Of a DNA stretch of 64,000 bases, positions 51,372 through 59,649 are shown one piece after another. Under the pieces are notes generated by a model. It made no database searches and was not told the origin of the DNA. It saw only the letters and a list, made by a program, of their open reading frames with translations. The DNA is taken from contig JAEUSP010000011.1 in assembly GCA_016788565.1 (NCBI GenBank), forward strand, positions 62,001 through 126,000, given 5' to 3'. A program made the translations under genes and the position numbers. Source of the DNA: Chlorobiota bacterium (GTDB lineage Bacteria > Bacteroidota > Ignavibacteria > OLB7). Each line of letters opens with the position of its first letter. Position 1 is the first letter of the stretch.

Positions 51372-52649
51372 TTAGGTTCCGGCAGCGTAGTTGTCCATAT
51401 ATTCGATCTGCTCGGGGGTCAGCTCGTCAATGCCGATGCTCATGGTGTCTAACTTTAAGCGGGCAATTTCCTGATCTTGCTCGGCTGGGATATCATAGAC
51501 TTTGTTCTCCCAGGGTTCGCCGCTTTTGTGCATTTCGGCAAGGCGGATTTGCGACATGAACTGGTTGGCGAAGGACATATCCATCACCTCGGACGGATGC
51601 CCTTCGGCTGCGGCAAGGTTCACCAAACGGCCTTGTGCCAGAAGGTAGATTCGGCGGCCATCGCTGGTGACGTATTCTTCGTTGCTGTTGCGGATTTCCC
51701 GTTTTCCGCTGGCAATCGCTTCAAGGTCGGCGATGTTGATCTCGCAATCGTAGTGGCCGGTGTTGCAGACAATCGCGCCATCCTTCATGGACTCGAAGTG
51801 CCGCTTGACGATCACATCTTTGATTCCGGTTGCGGTCACGAACACGTCGCCATGTTTGGCGGCTTCGTCCATCTCCATCACCCGCATTCCTTCCAGCGTT
51901 GCCTTCAGTGCGGCGGTTGGTTTCACTTCGGTGACGATGACGTTTGCCCCCATCCCCTTTGCACGAAGTGCCACCCCTTTGCCGCAGTGGCCGTATCCCG
52001 CCACCACAAAATTTTTCCCGGCCAACATCACCGATGTTGCGCGGATGATGCCGTCCAATGTTGATTGGCCAGTGCCGTACACGTTGTCGAAATCCCACTT
52101 GGTTTCGGCATCGTTCACGGCGATGACTGGGTAGTTCAACGCGCCGTCGTCGGCCATTGCGCGAAGGCGGTGGACCCCCGTGGTGGTCTCCTCGGTTCCG
52201 CCGATAATCGTCTGCACCAGCTCTGGGTACTTGTTGTGAACCGTGAAGATCAGGTCGGCCCCGTCGTCCAGCGTCAGGTTTGGATTGATGAGCAACGTCT
52301 GGTCAATGCACCAGTAGAAATCCTCGACGCTCAGGCCGTGCCAGGCGTAGATGTTGATCCCTTCATCGGCAAGCGCGGCGGCAACGGCGTCGTGTGTGGA
52401 TAGCGGGTTGCAGCCGGACCATGAAACTTCGGCACCGGCAGCCGCCAACGTGCGCACCAGCACTGCTGTCTCCTTCGTGACGTGCAAGCAACCGGCAATG
52501 CGGTAGCCTTTTAGCGGCTGGGTTTCGGCATATTTTGCGCGCAGAGCCATCATCACCGGCATTCGGCTTTCGGCCCAGTCAATCAGTCTGCGCCCTTCTT
52601 CGGCAAGTGCCAGGTCGCGAACCTTATACATTCCTTCTTTGTGATCCAT
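51372..52649 (-). CDS. ahcY: Adenosylhomocysteinase
   Basis: Splits S-adenosylhomocysteine to homocysteine and adenosine, using NAD. 425 residues from ATG 52649. Markers: RIAGCLHVTKETAVLVRTLA, NPLSTHDAVAAAL, the NAD site FVVAGYGHCGKGVALRAKGM near residue 215, GHYDCEINIADLEAI and the C-terminal tail that completes a neighbouring active site. The frame continues 30 codons upstream with no similarity. It lies 41 bp downstream of metK, so the two adjoining steps of the methyl cycle are likely co-transcribed. Confidence 0.97.
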   Translation of the reverse strand: MDHKEGMYKVRDLALAEEGRRLIDWAESRMPVMMALRAKYAETQPLKGYRIAGCLHVTKETAVLVRTLAAAGAEVSWSGCNPLSTHDAVAAALADEGINIYAWHGLSVEDFYWCIDQTLLINPNLTLDDGADLIFTVHNKYPELVQTIIGGTEETTTGVHRLRAMADDGALNYPVIAVNDAETKWDFDNVYGTGQSTLDGIIRATSVMLAGKNFVVAGYGHCGKGVALRAKGMGANVIVTEVKPTAALKATLEGMRVMEMDEAAKHGDVFVTATGIKDVIVKRHFESMKDGAIVCNTGHYDCEINIADLEAIASGKREIRNSNEEYVTSDGRRIYLLAQGRLVNLAAAEGHPSEVMDMSFANQFMSQIRLAEMHKSGEPWENKVYDIPAEQDQEIARLKLDTMSIGIDELTPEQIEYMDNYAAGT

Positions 52650-52690
52650 GTTGTGGAGTTTATGATTTGGAATTGCTTGTGTGTGTTTGA

Positions 52691-53848
52691 TTACTTCACT
52701 TCGTTTTTCAGCGTCTCCACAAGGTCTAATTTTTCCCATGTGAAGCCATCGCCTTTGCGTCCGAAGTGGCCGTAGGCGGCGGTTGCGCGATAGATTGGGC
52801 GGCGCAGCTGCAGCCGCTCGATGATCCCTTTCGGGGTCATATCAACGTTCTTGCTCACGATCTCGGCCAATGCGAAATCGCTGATTTGCCCTGTCCCGTG
52901 CGTGTCCACCCGCAGCGAAACTGGCTGGGCAACACCAATGGCATAGGCCACCTGGATGGTGCATTCTTTTGCCAGCCCAGCAGCCACAATATTCTTGGCG
53001 ATGTGGCGCGCGGCGTAGGCTGCCGAGCGATCCACCTTCGTGGCATCTTTTCCGCTGAACGCGCCGCCACCGTGGGGGGCTTTTCCGCCGTAGGTGTCAA
53101 CAATGATTTTGCGCCCAGTTAGGCCGGTGTCGCCGTGCGGGCCACCAATCTCGAAAACGCCAGTTGGGTTGATGTGATACTTCACTTTCGCATCCAACAT
53201 CCCGGCTGGGATTGCTTTCGGGAAGACGTGTTCCATCAAGTCGGCCTTAATCCGCGCCTGCATTTCCTTCTTGCTTTTGAACTTGTCGTGCTGTGTGGAG
53301 ACCACAACGGTATCAACCCGAACAGGGCGATTGTGCTGGTCGTACTGGATGGAGACTTGGCTTTTGCTGTCGGGGCGGAGGTAGGGCATGGGGCTGTTTT
53401 TCATCTTGCGGACTTTTGCAAGCTGCTGGACGATTCGGTGGGCGAACATCAGCGGCATTGGCATCAGTTCGGGGGTTTCGTCGGTAGCGTAGCCGAACAT
53501 CATCCCCTGGTCGCCAGCCCCACCGGGGTTCACCCCTGTGGCAATGTCGGGCGATTGGGAATGGACTGCGTTCAGCACTCCACAGGAATCAGCATCGAAC
53601 CGAAGCTCGGGCCGAGTGTAGCCGATTTCGCGAATGACCCCACGGGCAACCTCGGCAAAATCCACGTAGGTGGTGGTGGTGATCTCGCCGCCGATGACCA
53701 CCAGCCCGGTTGTCACGAATGTTTCGCAAGCAACGCGCGCCATGGGGTCTTCTTTCAGGATTGCGTCAAGGATTCCGTCGGAAATCTGGTCCGATACTTT
53801 GTCGGGGTGCCCCTCGCTGACCGACTCGGATGTGAAGAGATAGGACAT
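52691..53848 (-). CDS. metK: S-adenosylmethionine synthetase
   Basis: Makes S-adenosylmethionine from methionine and ATP. 385 residues of usual length with [20 protein letters not shown], the ATP motif [39 protein letters not shown] and [20 protein letters not shown]. It is the first gene of the metK-ahcY pair. The 63-bp gap upstream to the nucleotidyltransferase end is too short for a SAM riboswitch, and none is seen. Confidence 0.98.
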   Translation of the reverse strand: MSYLFTSESVSEGHPDKVSDQISDGILDAILKEDPMARVACETFVTTGLVVIGGEITTTTYVDFAEVARGVIREIGYTRPELRFDADSCGVLNAVHSQSPDIATGVNPGGAGDQGMMFGYATDETPELMPMPLMFAHRIVQQLAKVRKMKNSPMPYLRPDSKSQVSIQYDQHNRPVRVDTVVVSTQHDKFKSKKEMQARIKADLMEHVFPKAIPAGMLDAKVKYHINPTGVFEIGGPHGDTGLTGRKIIVDTYGGKAPHGGGAFSGKDATKVDRSAAYAARHIAKNIVAAGLAKECTIQVAYAIGVAQPVSLRVDTHGTGQISDFALAEIVSKNVDMTPKGIIERLQLRRPIYRATAAYGHFGRKGDGFTWEKLDLVETLKNEVK

Positions 53849-53911
53849 GTTGAACGGTTATGAATTTTGAGTGTTGGTTGTTGTTGTTGCACTGGCGACG
53901 GAAGCAAGGCT

Positions 53912-54886
53912 CTATCGAAGATTGAGCTCGGAGCTTGCGCCGATGTTCACCCTGTGCGGCTCGCCCTGCACTTGTGCTTCCGGGCCGATAATGGAGTCGG
54001 CCAGTGTCGCCCGCTCCACCGTTGCGTTCTCCCCCACGATGGAGTTTTCAATCATTGCGTTTTGGATTACCGCGCCTTCCGCCACGGTTGCAAACGGGCC
54101 AATAATGGAGTTGCTCACCCGCGCCCCCGGTGCAATGTGAACGGGGGGATTCACGATGCACCCTTCCAGAGTTGGAACGGTTGATTGCTGCGCCAGCAGA
54201 TGCCGATTGGTTGCCAGCAAGGTTTCCGGTTTGCCGCAGTCGTACCAGCCTTCCACGGCAAAGGTGCCGAAACGCTCGCCACGGTCAATCATCATTTGCA
54301 AGGCATCGGTCAGTTGGTACTCACCCTGTTTCCCCGGATTGCCATCCACAAGCTCGGTCAAGCATTGCGAAAGGAGCATTGGGTTGGCGATGAAGTACAG
54401 GCCAACAATGGCAAGGTTGGTTGCGGGATTTTGTGGCTTCTCCACAAGCCGTGTGATCTCCCCGTTGGCAGTTTCCACCACGCCAAAACGGCGGGGGTCC
54501 TCCACCCACTTCACCCCCAACGAGGATTCCTGGCCGGAAAGCACCGGGCGCAAATCAACATCGAAAATGGTGTCGCCCAAAATGATGAGCAACGGGTCGG
54601 CAGTGAATGTGTGGCGCGTCAGATAGATGGAGTGGCCAAGCCCCAGCAACTCTGGCTGTTGGATAAACTCAACATCAATCTGGTAGTTTTTCCTGACGTA
54701 CTCCTCCACCATCTCACCCAAATATCCAACCACAATCGAGGCCGCCGTGACCCCTTCTTGGATCAGGCGATCAAGGATGTGGCCCAGGATCGGTTTCCCG
54801 GCAACATTCAGCAGGACTTTCGGGAGGGTATATGTGTGTGGGCGAAGGCGGCTACCAACGCCAGCTACGGGAATAATCGCACGCAT
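53912..54886 (-). CDS. Sugar nucleotidyltransferase with left-handed beta-helix tail
   Basis: About 324 residues from ATG 54886: [20 protein letters not shown], then [20 protein letters not shown] is the NTP-transferase signature (RmlA/GalU/RffH type) and [20 protein letters not shown] the second motif. The C-terminal ~80 residues are hexapeptide repeats ([20 protein letters not shown]), as in the long RmlA and GlmU-like enzymes. It makes a UDP-, dTDP- or GDP-sugar for surface polysaccharide; the sugar is not determined. Upstream codons in the same frame up to 54952 are not taken because the Rossmann motif should be at the start. Confidence 0.92.
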   Translation of the reverse strand: MRAIIPVAGVGSRLRPHTYTLPKVLLNVAGKPILGHILDRLIQEGVTAASIVVGYLGEMVEEYVRKNYQIDVEFIQQPELLGLGHSIYLTRHTFTADPLLIILGDTIFDVDLRPVLSGQESSLGVKWVEDPRRFGVVETANGEITRLVEKPQNPATNLAIVGLYFIANPMLLSQCLTELVDGNPGKQGEYQLTDALQMMIDRGERFGTFAVEGWYDCGKPETLLATNRHLLAQQSTVPTLEGCIVNPPVHIAPGARVSNSIIGPFATVAEGAVIQNAMIENSIVGENATVERATLADSIIGPEAQVQGEPHRVNIGASSELNLR

Positions 54887-54972
54887 GAGGGCAGGTTCAT
54901 GGCTGATGACCGCGCAACTTACCAAATGCGGCACGTTCGGGCGGCGGAACAACGCGGCGTAAAACGTAAGTT

Positions 54973-55055
54973 GGTGTTAGCGGGGGTCGGAGGTCGGGGG
55001 CCGGGGGCCGGGGGCCGGGGGTCGGGGAGCGGGAGGCGGGGAGCGGGTTGGGTTC
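54973..55055. repeat. G-rich heptamer tract
   Basis: Eleven or so units in 7-bp phase: GTCGGAG, GTCGGGG, GCCGGGG (x3), GTCGGGG, AGCGGGA, GGCGGGG, AGCGGGT. Repeated runs of four and five G on the plus strand could form a quadruplex. It lies in the divergent gap between the nucleotidyltransferase and nadE. Confidence 0.85.
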
Positions 55056-55069
55056 GGTGGGAACTCTAT

Positions 55070-55096
55070 CATTCGACATTCGACATTCGACATTCC
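55070..55096. repeat. Heptamer tract CATTCGA, first copy
   Basis: Three exact CATTCGA units and a closing CATTCCGG. The same heptamer forms a second, longer run at 55192-55232, with a GAGCGGAG palindrome and 50 bp of other sequence in between. Confidence 0.85.
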
Positions 55097-55101
55097 GGTG
55101 G

Positions 55102-55140
55102 CTCCGCTCATACTTCGACGGAGCTTCAGCATGAGCGGAG
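55102..55140. repeat. GAGCGGAG palindrome, copy 7
   Basis: CTCCGCTCAT (55102-55111) pairs perfectly with ATGAGCGGAG (55131-55140) around ACTTCGACGGAGCTTCAGC. It lies between two heptamer tracts upstream of nadE. Confidence 0.9.
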
Positions 55141-55191
55141 GGTTAGGTTTGGTGAAAACTCCAATGCCCCTATTTCCTGCTCCCCACTCTT

Positions 55192-55232
55192 CATTCCACA
55201 TTCGACATTCGACATTCGACATTCGACATTCC
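55192..55232. repeat. Heptamer tract CATTCGA ending at the nadE start codon
   Basis: CATTCCA followed by four CATTCGA units and CATTCCCC; the nadE ATG at 55235 begins 2-3 bases after the tract. The repeat occupies the place of the leader and ribosome-binding site; no purine-rich site is visible. Confidence 0.9.
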
Positions 55233-55234
55233 CC

Positions 55235-57280
55235 ATGCTTCCTTTCAACTCTATCTATCGCCACGGCTTCGTTCGGGTCGCTGTTTGTGTGCCTCGGTTG
55301 CGGGTTGCCGATCCCGCATTCAACACCCAGCAGATGCTGCCAATGGCAACCCAAGCTGCCGCATCCAAAGCCGCCGTTGTGCTGTTCCCCGAACTTGGCA
55401 TCAGCGCGTACAGCAACGACGACCTGTTCCAGCAAGACGCGCTGCTTGATGAGGTACTGGAACAGCTTGGGGTGATTCTTGCCGAAAGCAAAACCCTTGC
55501 TCCGGTGCTGATTGTTGGCGCGCCGCTGCGGCTGGAAGGGAAGCTGTTCAACTGTGCGGTGGCAATCCACAACGGAAATATCCTTGCCATCTATCCAAAA
55601 TCGTACCTGCCGAACTACCGTGAGTTTTACGAGAAACGCCAGTTTGCCGCCGCCCGCGACGCACTGCTTGGCGAGGCTGTTTTGCTTGGCCAGCGCGCCC
55701 CGTTTGGGACCGATATTCTGCTGAGCGCGGCCAACCTTCCCGGCCTCACTCTTCATGCCGAACTCTGCGAGGACTTGTGGTCCCCCACCCCACCCAGCAC
55801 CCTTGCGGCGTTGGCTGGGGCAACGGTGCTTTGCAATCTTTCGGCAAGCAACATCACGGTTGGGAAAGCAGGCTACCGGCGGGATTTGTGCGCGGCGCAA
55901 TCGGGGAAGTGTGTGGCGGCATATCTGTACACCGCCGCCGGGTTTGGGGAATCCACCACCGACCTTGCGTGGGATGGCCACGCGATGATCTACGAGAATA
56001 ACGAGTTGCTGGCCGAGTCGGAACGGTTTGCCAGCCATGAGCAAATTTTGTTTGCGGACATTGACCTTGAGCGGCTGGCACAGGACCGAATGCGCCTGAC
56101 CAGTTTCAGCGATGCCACGCACGACAACCGCAAGCGGCTGCGCCGATTCCGCCGGGTGGAGTTTACTCTAGAATTGCCGCAGAGTGAGGTTCCGCTTCTG
56201 CGCACCGTCCATCGGTTCCCCTACGTGCCGAATAATGCCGCCGAGCGAGATGACCGCTGCTTCGAGGCCTACAACATCCAAGTTCAGGGGCTTCAGCAGC
56301 GGCTGGCTTCTTCCGGCATTCACAAGCTGGTGATTGGTGTTTCGGGTGGGCTGGACTCCACCCACGCGCTGATTGTGGCGGCCCGAACAATGGACAAATT
56401 GGGGCTTCCCCGAACGAACATTTTGGCATTCACCATGCCCGGGTTTGCCACCAGCAGCCACACCTACAACAACGCTTGGGCGTTGATGAAATCGCTGGGG
56501 GTGACGGCATCGGAGATTGACATCCGCCCGTCATCGCTGCAGATGCTTCGCGACTTGGGCCACCCCTTTGTTGATGGCCAGCCGGCCTACGACATCACGT
56601 TCGAGAATGTGCAGGCCGGCGAGCGAACTTCACACCTGTTCCGGCTTGCGAACTTCCACAACGGGCTGGTGCTGGGAACCGGCGATTTATCAGAATTAGC
56701 GTTGGGGTGGTGCACCTACGGCGTGGGCGATCACATGTCCCACTACAACGTCAACGCTTCGCTGCCGAAGACGCTGATCCAGCATTTAATCCGCTGGGTT
56801 GCCGCCACCAACCAGTTCGATTCGGTAACCTCCGGCGTGCTAACCTCCATTCTCGACACAGAAATTTCACCCGAACTCATCCCCCCTTCCGAATCCGAAT
56901 CGGACCGCCCAACCCAAAGCACACAGCAGGTGATTGGGCCGTATGAGTTGCAAGATTTCAACCTCTATTTCATCACCCGCTACGGCTTCCGCCCAAGCAA
57001 GGTGGCGTTTTTAAGCAGCCACGCTTGGGGCAGCCTGGAGCGTGGGAACTGGCCCGATGATCTTCCAGTAGAGAAGCGAAACCAGTACGATCTGCCAACA
57101 ATTAAAAAATGGCTTGAAGTCTTTCTGTTCCGCTTCTTCAAAACCAGCCAGTTCAAACGCTCGTGCGTGCCGAACGGCCCCAAAGTTGGCAGCGGCGGAT
57201 CGCTTTCCCCACGCGGCGATTGGCGCGCCCCCAGCGACAGCGAAGCCGAGGCGTGGCTGCGGGAATTGCGGAGCATCTGA
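55235..57280 (+). CDS. nadE: Glutamine-dependent NAD synthase
   Basis: Last step of NAD synthesis. 681 residues, the size of the two-domain enzyme. The nitrilase-type glutaminase domain has Glu-52 (FPELGISAY), Lys-121 ([13 protein letters not shown]) and Cys-177 (HAELCEDLW); the synthetase domain has the ATP motif [18 protein letters not shown] near residue 369 and [21 protein letters not shown] start at ATG 55235, since [12 protein letters not shown] is the normal beginning; the same frame is open for 350 more codons upstream, but that stretch is the antisense of the nucleotidyltransferase gene plus repeats. Confidence 0.96.
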   Translation: MLPFNSIYRHGFVRVAVCVPRLRVADPAFNTQQMLPMATQAAASKAAVVLFPELGISAYSNDDLFQQDALLDEVLEQLGVILAESKTLAPVLIVGAPLRLEGKLFNCAVAIHNGNILAIYPKSYLPNYREFYEKRQFAAARDALLGEAVLLGQRAPFGTDILLSAANLPGLTLHAELCEDLWSPTPPSTLAALAGATVLCNLSASNITVGKAGYRRDLCAAQSGKCVAAYLYTAAGFGESTTDLAWDGHAMIYENNELLAESERFASHEQILFADIDLERLAQDRMRLTSFSDATHDNRKRLRRFRRVEFTLELPQSEVPLLRTVHRFPYVPNNAAERDDRCFEAYNIQVQGLQQRLASSGIHKLVIGVSGGLDSTHALIVAARTMDKLGLPRTNILAFTMPGFATSSHTYNNAWALMKSLGVTASEIDIRPSSLQMLRDLGHPFVDGQPAYDITFENVQAGERTSHLFRLANFHNGLVLGTGDLSELALGWCTYGVGDHMSHYNVNASLPKTLIQHLIRWVAATNQFDSVTSGVLTSILDTEISPELIPPSESESDRPTQSTQQVIGPYELQDFNLYFITRYGFRPSKVAFLSSHAWGSLERGNWPDDLPVEKRNQYDLPTIKKWLEVFLFRFFKTSQFKRSCVPNGPKVGSGGSLSPRGDWRAPSDSEAEAWLRELRSI

Positions 57281-57313
57281 CAACTCCTCACCAACAGTCA
57301 GCCCCACAAAACA

Positions 57314-57348
57314 AACGAAGCCTGCTGAACAGATCAACAGGCTTCGTT
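57314..57348. terminator. Hairpin between nadE and the M20 peptidase gene
   Basis: AACGAAGCCTG (57314-57324) and CAGGCTTCGTT (57338-57348) are fully complementary, and CTGA/TCAA extends the stem. Neither side has a strong T-run, but the position between convergent genes fits a two-way terminator. Confidence 0.7.
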
Positions 57349-57377
57349 GCGGAGTTTCCTCGCTCAATATTTCCAGC

Positions 57378-58748
57378 TCACGCCTGGGCAAACTCTTCCA
57401 GGAAGTGTGCCGCGCTTTTTATGCCACGGTGATAATTCTTCAGGTTCATTTTTTCATCGGGGGCGTGGGCGTTTTGGTCTGGCAGGCCAAAGCCCATCAT
57501 CACTACTGGGGCTTCTAACTCACGCTCAAAATCTGCCACAATCGGAATCGAGCCGCCGCTACGGATCAGAAATGGCTTCACTCCAAACGCTTTCTCCAAC
57601 GCCACCAACGCAGCTTTTACTGGCGCGGAGTCGGTTGGGGTTAGTGCTGGGGGGCCGCCGTGCAGGTCAATCACTTCGGCGCGAACCCCTTCCGGCAAAT
57701 TGGCCTGCACAAATTCCCGCAACTGGTCAGCTACTTTCAGTGGCGATTGGTTTGCCACCAACCGCATGGAAATTTTTGCGCCAGCTTTTGCCGGCAACAC
57801 CGTCTTTGCTCCATCCCCCTGATACCCTCCCCAAATTCCGCACACATCCAACGTTGGGCGCGCCCACAATCGCTCAAGGTCGGTGTAGCCTGCTTCGCCG
57901 GTGGTGGTGGTGATTCCCAACATGTTTGGATAGGTTTGAGGGTCGTAGGGCAACCGGGCAAGTTCGGCGCGCTCATCTGGGGTAACATCAATCACATCAT
58001 CGTAAAATCCGGGAAGGGTGATGCGGCCGTTTTCATCTTTCATCTTGGCAATCAGCGCCGCAATCGCGTTGATGGGGTTGGCGATTGCGCCACCAAACAT
58101 CCCGCTGTGAAGATCACGATCGGAACCGGTCACGTGAAGTTCCAGATATGCCAACCCACGCAGCCCGTAGGTGATGGAGGGCATGTCATAATCGTACATT
58201 GTGGTGTCGCTAATCATCACCGCGTCGCAACGGAGCAACTGGCGGTTGGCAACCACAAACGGCACTAAGTTGGGCGAGCCAACCTCCTCCTCCCCCTCAA
58301 TAATCAACTTAACGTTCACCGGAAGGGTGCCCTGGGTTTGCAGCATCGCCTCAATCGCTTTCAGGTGCAGGTGGACTTGCCCTTTGTCGTCAATGGAGCC
58401 GCGAGCGTAGATATCCTCACCACGGATTTCCGGCTGGAACGCGGGTGAGGTCCAAAGCTCCAGCGGTTCGGCTGGCTGAACGTCGTAGTGGCCGTAAATC
58501 AGCACGGTTGGTTTTCCTTCGGCATGAAGCCAATCGGCATAGACCACGGGGTAGCCGTCGGTTTCCATCACTGCGGCATTTTCCAGGCCGATGCGGCTTG
58601 CCTCGGCTGCCACATACTCGGCGGCGCGGCGGGTGTCGGGGGTGTGCTCCGGCTGGGCCGAGATTGAAGGGATGCGAAGGAACTCCTTCAGTTCCTCGAT
58701 AAAACGGTCAAGGTGTTCGTCAATGTAGTCAAGTGTGTTCTGGGACAT
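57378..58748 (-). CDS. M20 family dipeptidase/peptidase
   Basis: Zinc metallopeptidase acting on dipeptides or short peptides. 456 residues from ATG 58748. Metal-binding motifs: VLIYGHYDVQPAEPLELW, the bridging Asp in YARGSIDDKGQV, IEGEEEVGSPNL with the catalytic Glu pair, SDTTMYDYDMPSITYGLRG and MGFGLPDQNAHAPDEKMNLK with the last His. Between the metal residues lies the usual lid domain. The upstream extension of the frame is not protein-like. Confidence 0.95.
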   Translation of the reverse strand: MSQNTLDYIDEHLDRFIEELKEFLRIPSISAQPEHTPDTRRAAEYVAAEASRIGLENAAVMETDGYPVVYADWLHAEGKPTVLIYGHYDVQPAEPLELWTSPAFQPEIRGEDIYARGSIDDKGQVHLHLKAIEAMLQTQGTLPVNVKLIIEGEEEVGSPNLVPFVVANRQLLRCDAVMISDTTMYDYDMPSITYGLRGLAYLELHVTGSDRDLHSGMFGGAIANPINAIAALIAKMKDENGRITLPGFYDDVIDVTPDERAELARLPYDPQTYPNMLGITTTTGEAGYTDLERLWARPTLDVCGIWGGYQGDGAKTVLPAKAGAKISMRLVANQSPLKVADQLREFVQANLPEGVRAEVIDLHGGPPALTPTDSAPVKAALVALEKAFGVKPFLIRSGGSIPIVADFERELEAPVVMMGFGLPDQNAHAPDEKMNLKNYHRGIKSAAHFLEEFAQA

Positions 58749-58888
58749 GGCGTTTAGCTTGGATTGATCCATCAATGGTTGTGTTTGCCGCATTGTTGGG
58801 TTGCGTGCAACCCAGCGTTGCAAAAAGCAGGTTCCCTACTTTACCCCTTGCGGAGCCGTGGAAGGATTCTGCATCTTGCAAAAAAAAT

Positions 58889-58963
58889 GTCAATCAACAT
58901 TGTGTCAATCAACATTGTGTCAATCAACATTGTGTCAATCAACATTGTGTCAGTCAGCATTAT
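58889..58963. repeat. 15-bp tandem repeat that ends in the start codon of the next gene
   Basis: Four exact copies of GTCAATCAACATTGT (58889-58948) and a fifth, altered one (GTCAGTCAGCATTAT, 58949-58963) whose last bases form the ATG at 58962. Fifteen is a multiple of three, so the frame SINIV continues into the gene and a poly-A-preceded ATG at 58887 would start it with (SINIV)n. Confidence 0.93.
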
Positions 58964-59522
58964 GAGGAAGCTCAGTTACGTTCTGGGAATTTTGGTAGCA
59001 CTCCAGGCCGCACCGTTGCTACGTGCGCAGCCAGCGGCCACCTCATCGTCAGCTCCCGCGCTGCGGCCTGGGGCAATCATGGGAGTGAACTACTCACCAG
59101 CATCCCCGGGCGGCTTTTCGGTGGATTTGAACGTGGTGACAAAATCAGGAATCATTGGTGGGCTGGAGGTTGGCGGGCTGTTCAACGGGATAAAACGCCC
59201 CGCCCACAAAAGCACCACAGCACCGAACAGCAATGTGACATCGTTAGGCTGGTTCCAAAATTCCGAATTATTTCTAACGCTTGGCGGGGGGATCAGTTCT
59301 GGGAATTTTTACGCCATGTACAACGCTGGCGTAACGCAGCAGCGAAGGTTTTTTCTGGTGGAAGATAATGTCACGAAAGTCGTGTATGAGAATCAATCGG
59401 AGGCGAATTATCATTTCATGCACGGAATAGACCTTAGCTACATTGCTGATAATCAATGGAAAGCATCCATCGGCTACTTCACTTTGCGGAAGTGGGTGGT
59501 GGGGGTTGGGTATAAATTTTAA
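58962..59522 (+). CDS. Small outer-membrane or secreted beta-barrel protein
   Basis: 186 residues from ATG 58962. Signal peptide MRKLSYVLGILVALQAAPLL, RAQPA. The rest is glycine-rich with alternating aromatics (FFLVEDNVTKVVYENQSEAN, YIADNQWKASIGYFTLRKWV) and ends in VVGVGYKF, with a terminal Phe as in outer-membrane barrels. No family recognised. A longer start at 58887 adds the repeat-coded (SINIV)4 leader before the signal peptide; I favour 58962, where the signal peptide begins. Confidence 0.75.
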   Translation: MRKLSYVLGILVALQAAPLLRAQPAATSSSAPALRPGAIMGVNYSPASPGGFSVDLNVVTKSGIIGGLEVGGLFNGIKRPAHKSTTAPNSNVTSLGWFQNSELFLTLGGGISSGNFYAMYNAGVTQQRRFFLVEDNVTKVVYENQSEANYHFMHGIDLSYIADNQWKASIGYFTLRKWVVGVGYKF

Positions 59523-59565
59523 TTGATGTATGTGGCTACGGAAATGCACAGATTGGGGAATTCAG

Positions 59566-59637
59566 AATCGCGGATTATGAGGATTACGCGGATTAAACGA
59601 TTTTTTTTTAATCTGCGTAATCTGCACAATCCGCGTT
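59566..59637. repeat. Long GGATT/AATCC hairpin
   Basis: AATCGCGGATTATGAGG, ATTACGCGGATTAAA on the left faces TTTAATCTGCGTAATCTG, CACAATCCGCG on the right (about 32 bp per arm, six mismatches), with a T-rich loop. Position between convergent genes fits a terminator, but a decayed relative at 6917 shows it is also a dispersed repeat. Confidence 0.75.
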
Positions 59638-59649
59638 TCTCACACGCAC

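Noticed and set aside
52650-53911. Possible SAM or SAH riboswitch before ahcY or metK
   Set aside because: The gaps are 41 and 63 bp and show no riboswitch fold; too short for the known classes in full.
54185-55234. 350-codon upstream extension of the nadE reading frame
   Set aside because: It is the antisense of the nucleotidyltransferase gene followed by repeat DNA; NAD synthase normally begins at the [10 protein letters not shown] block just after ATG 55235.
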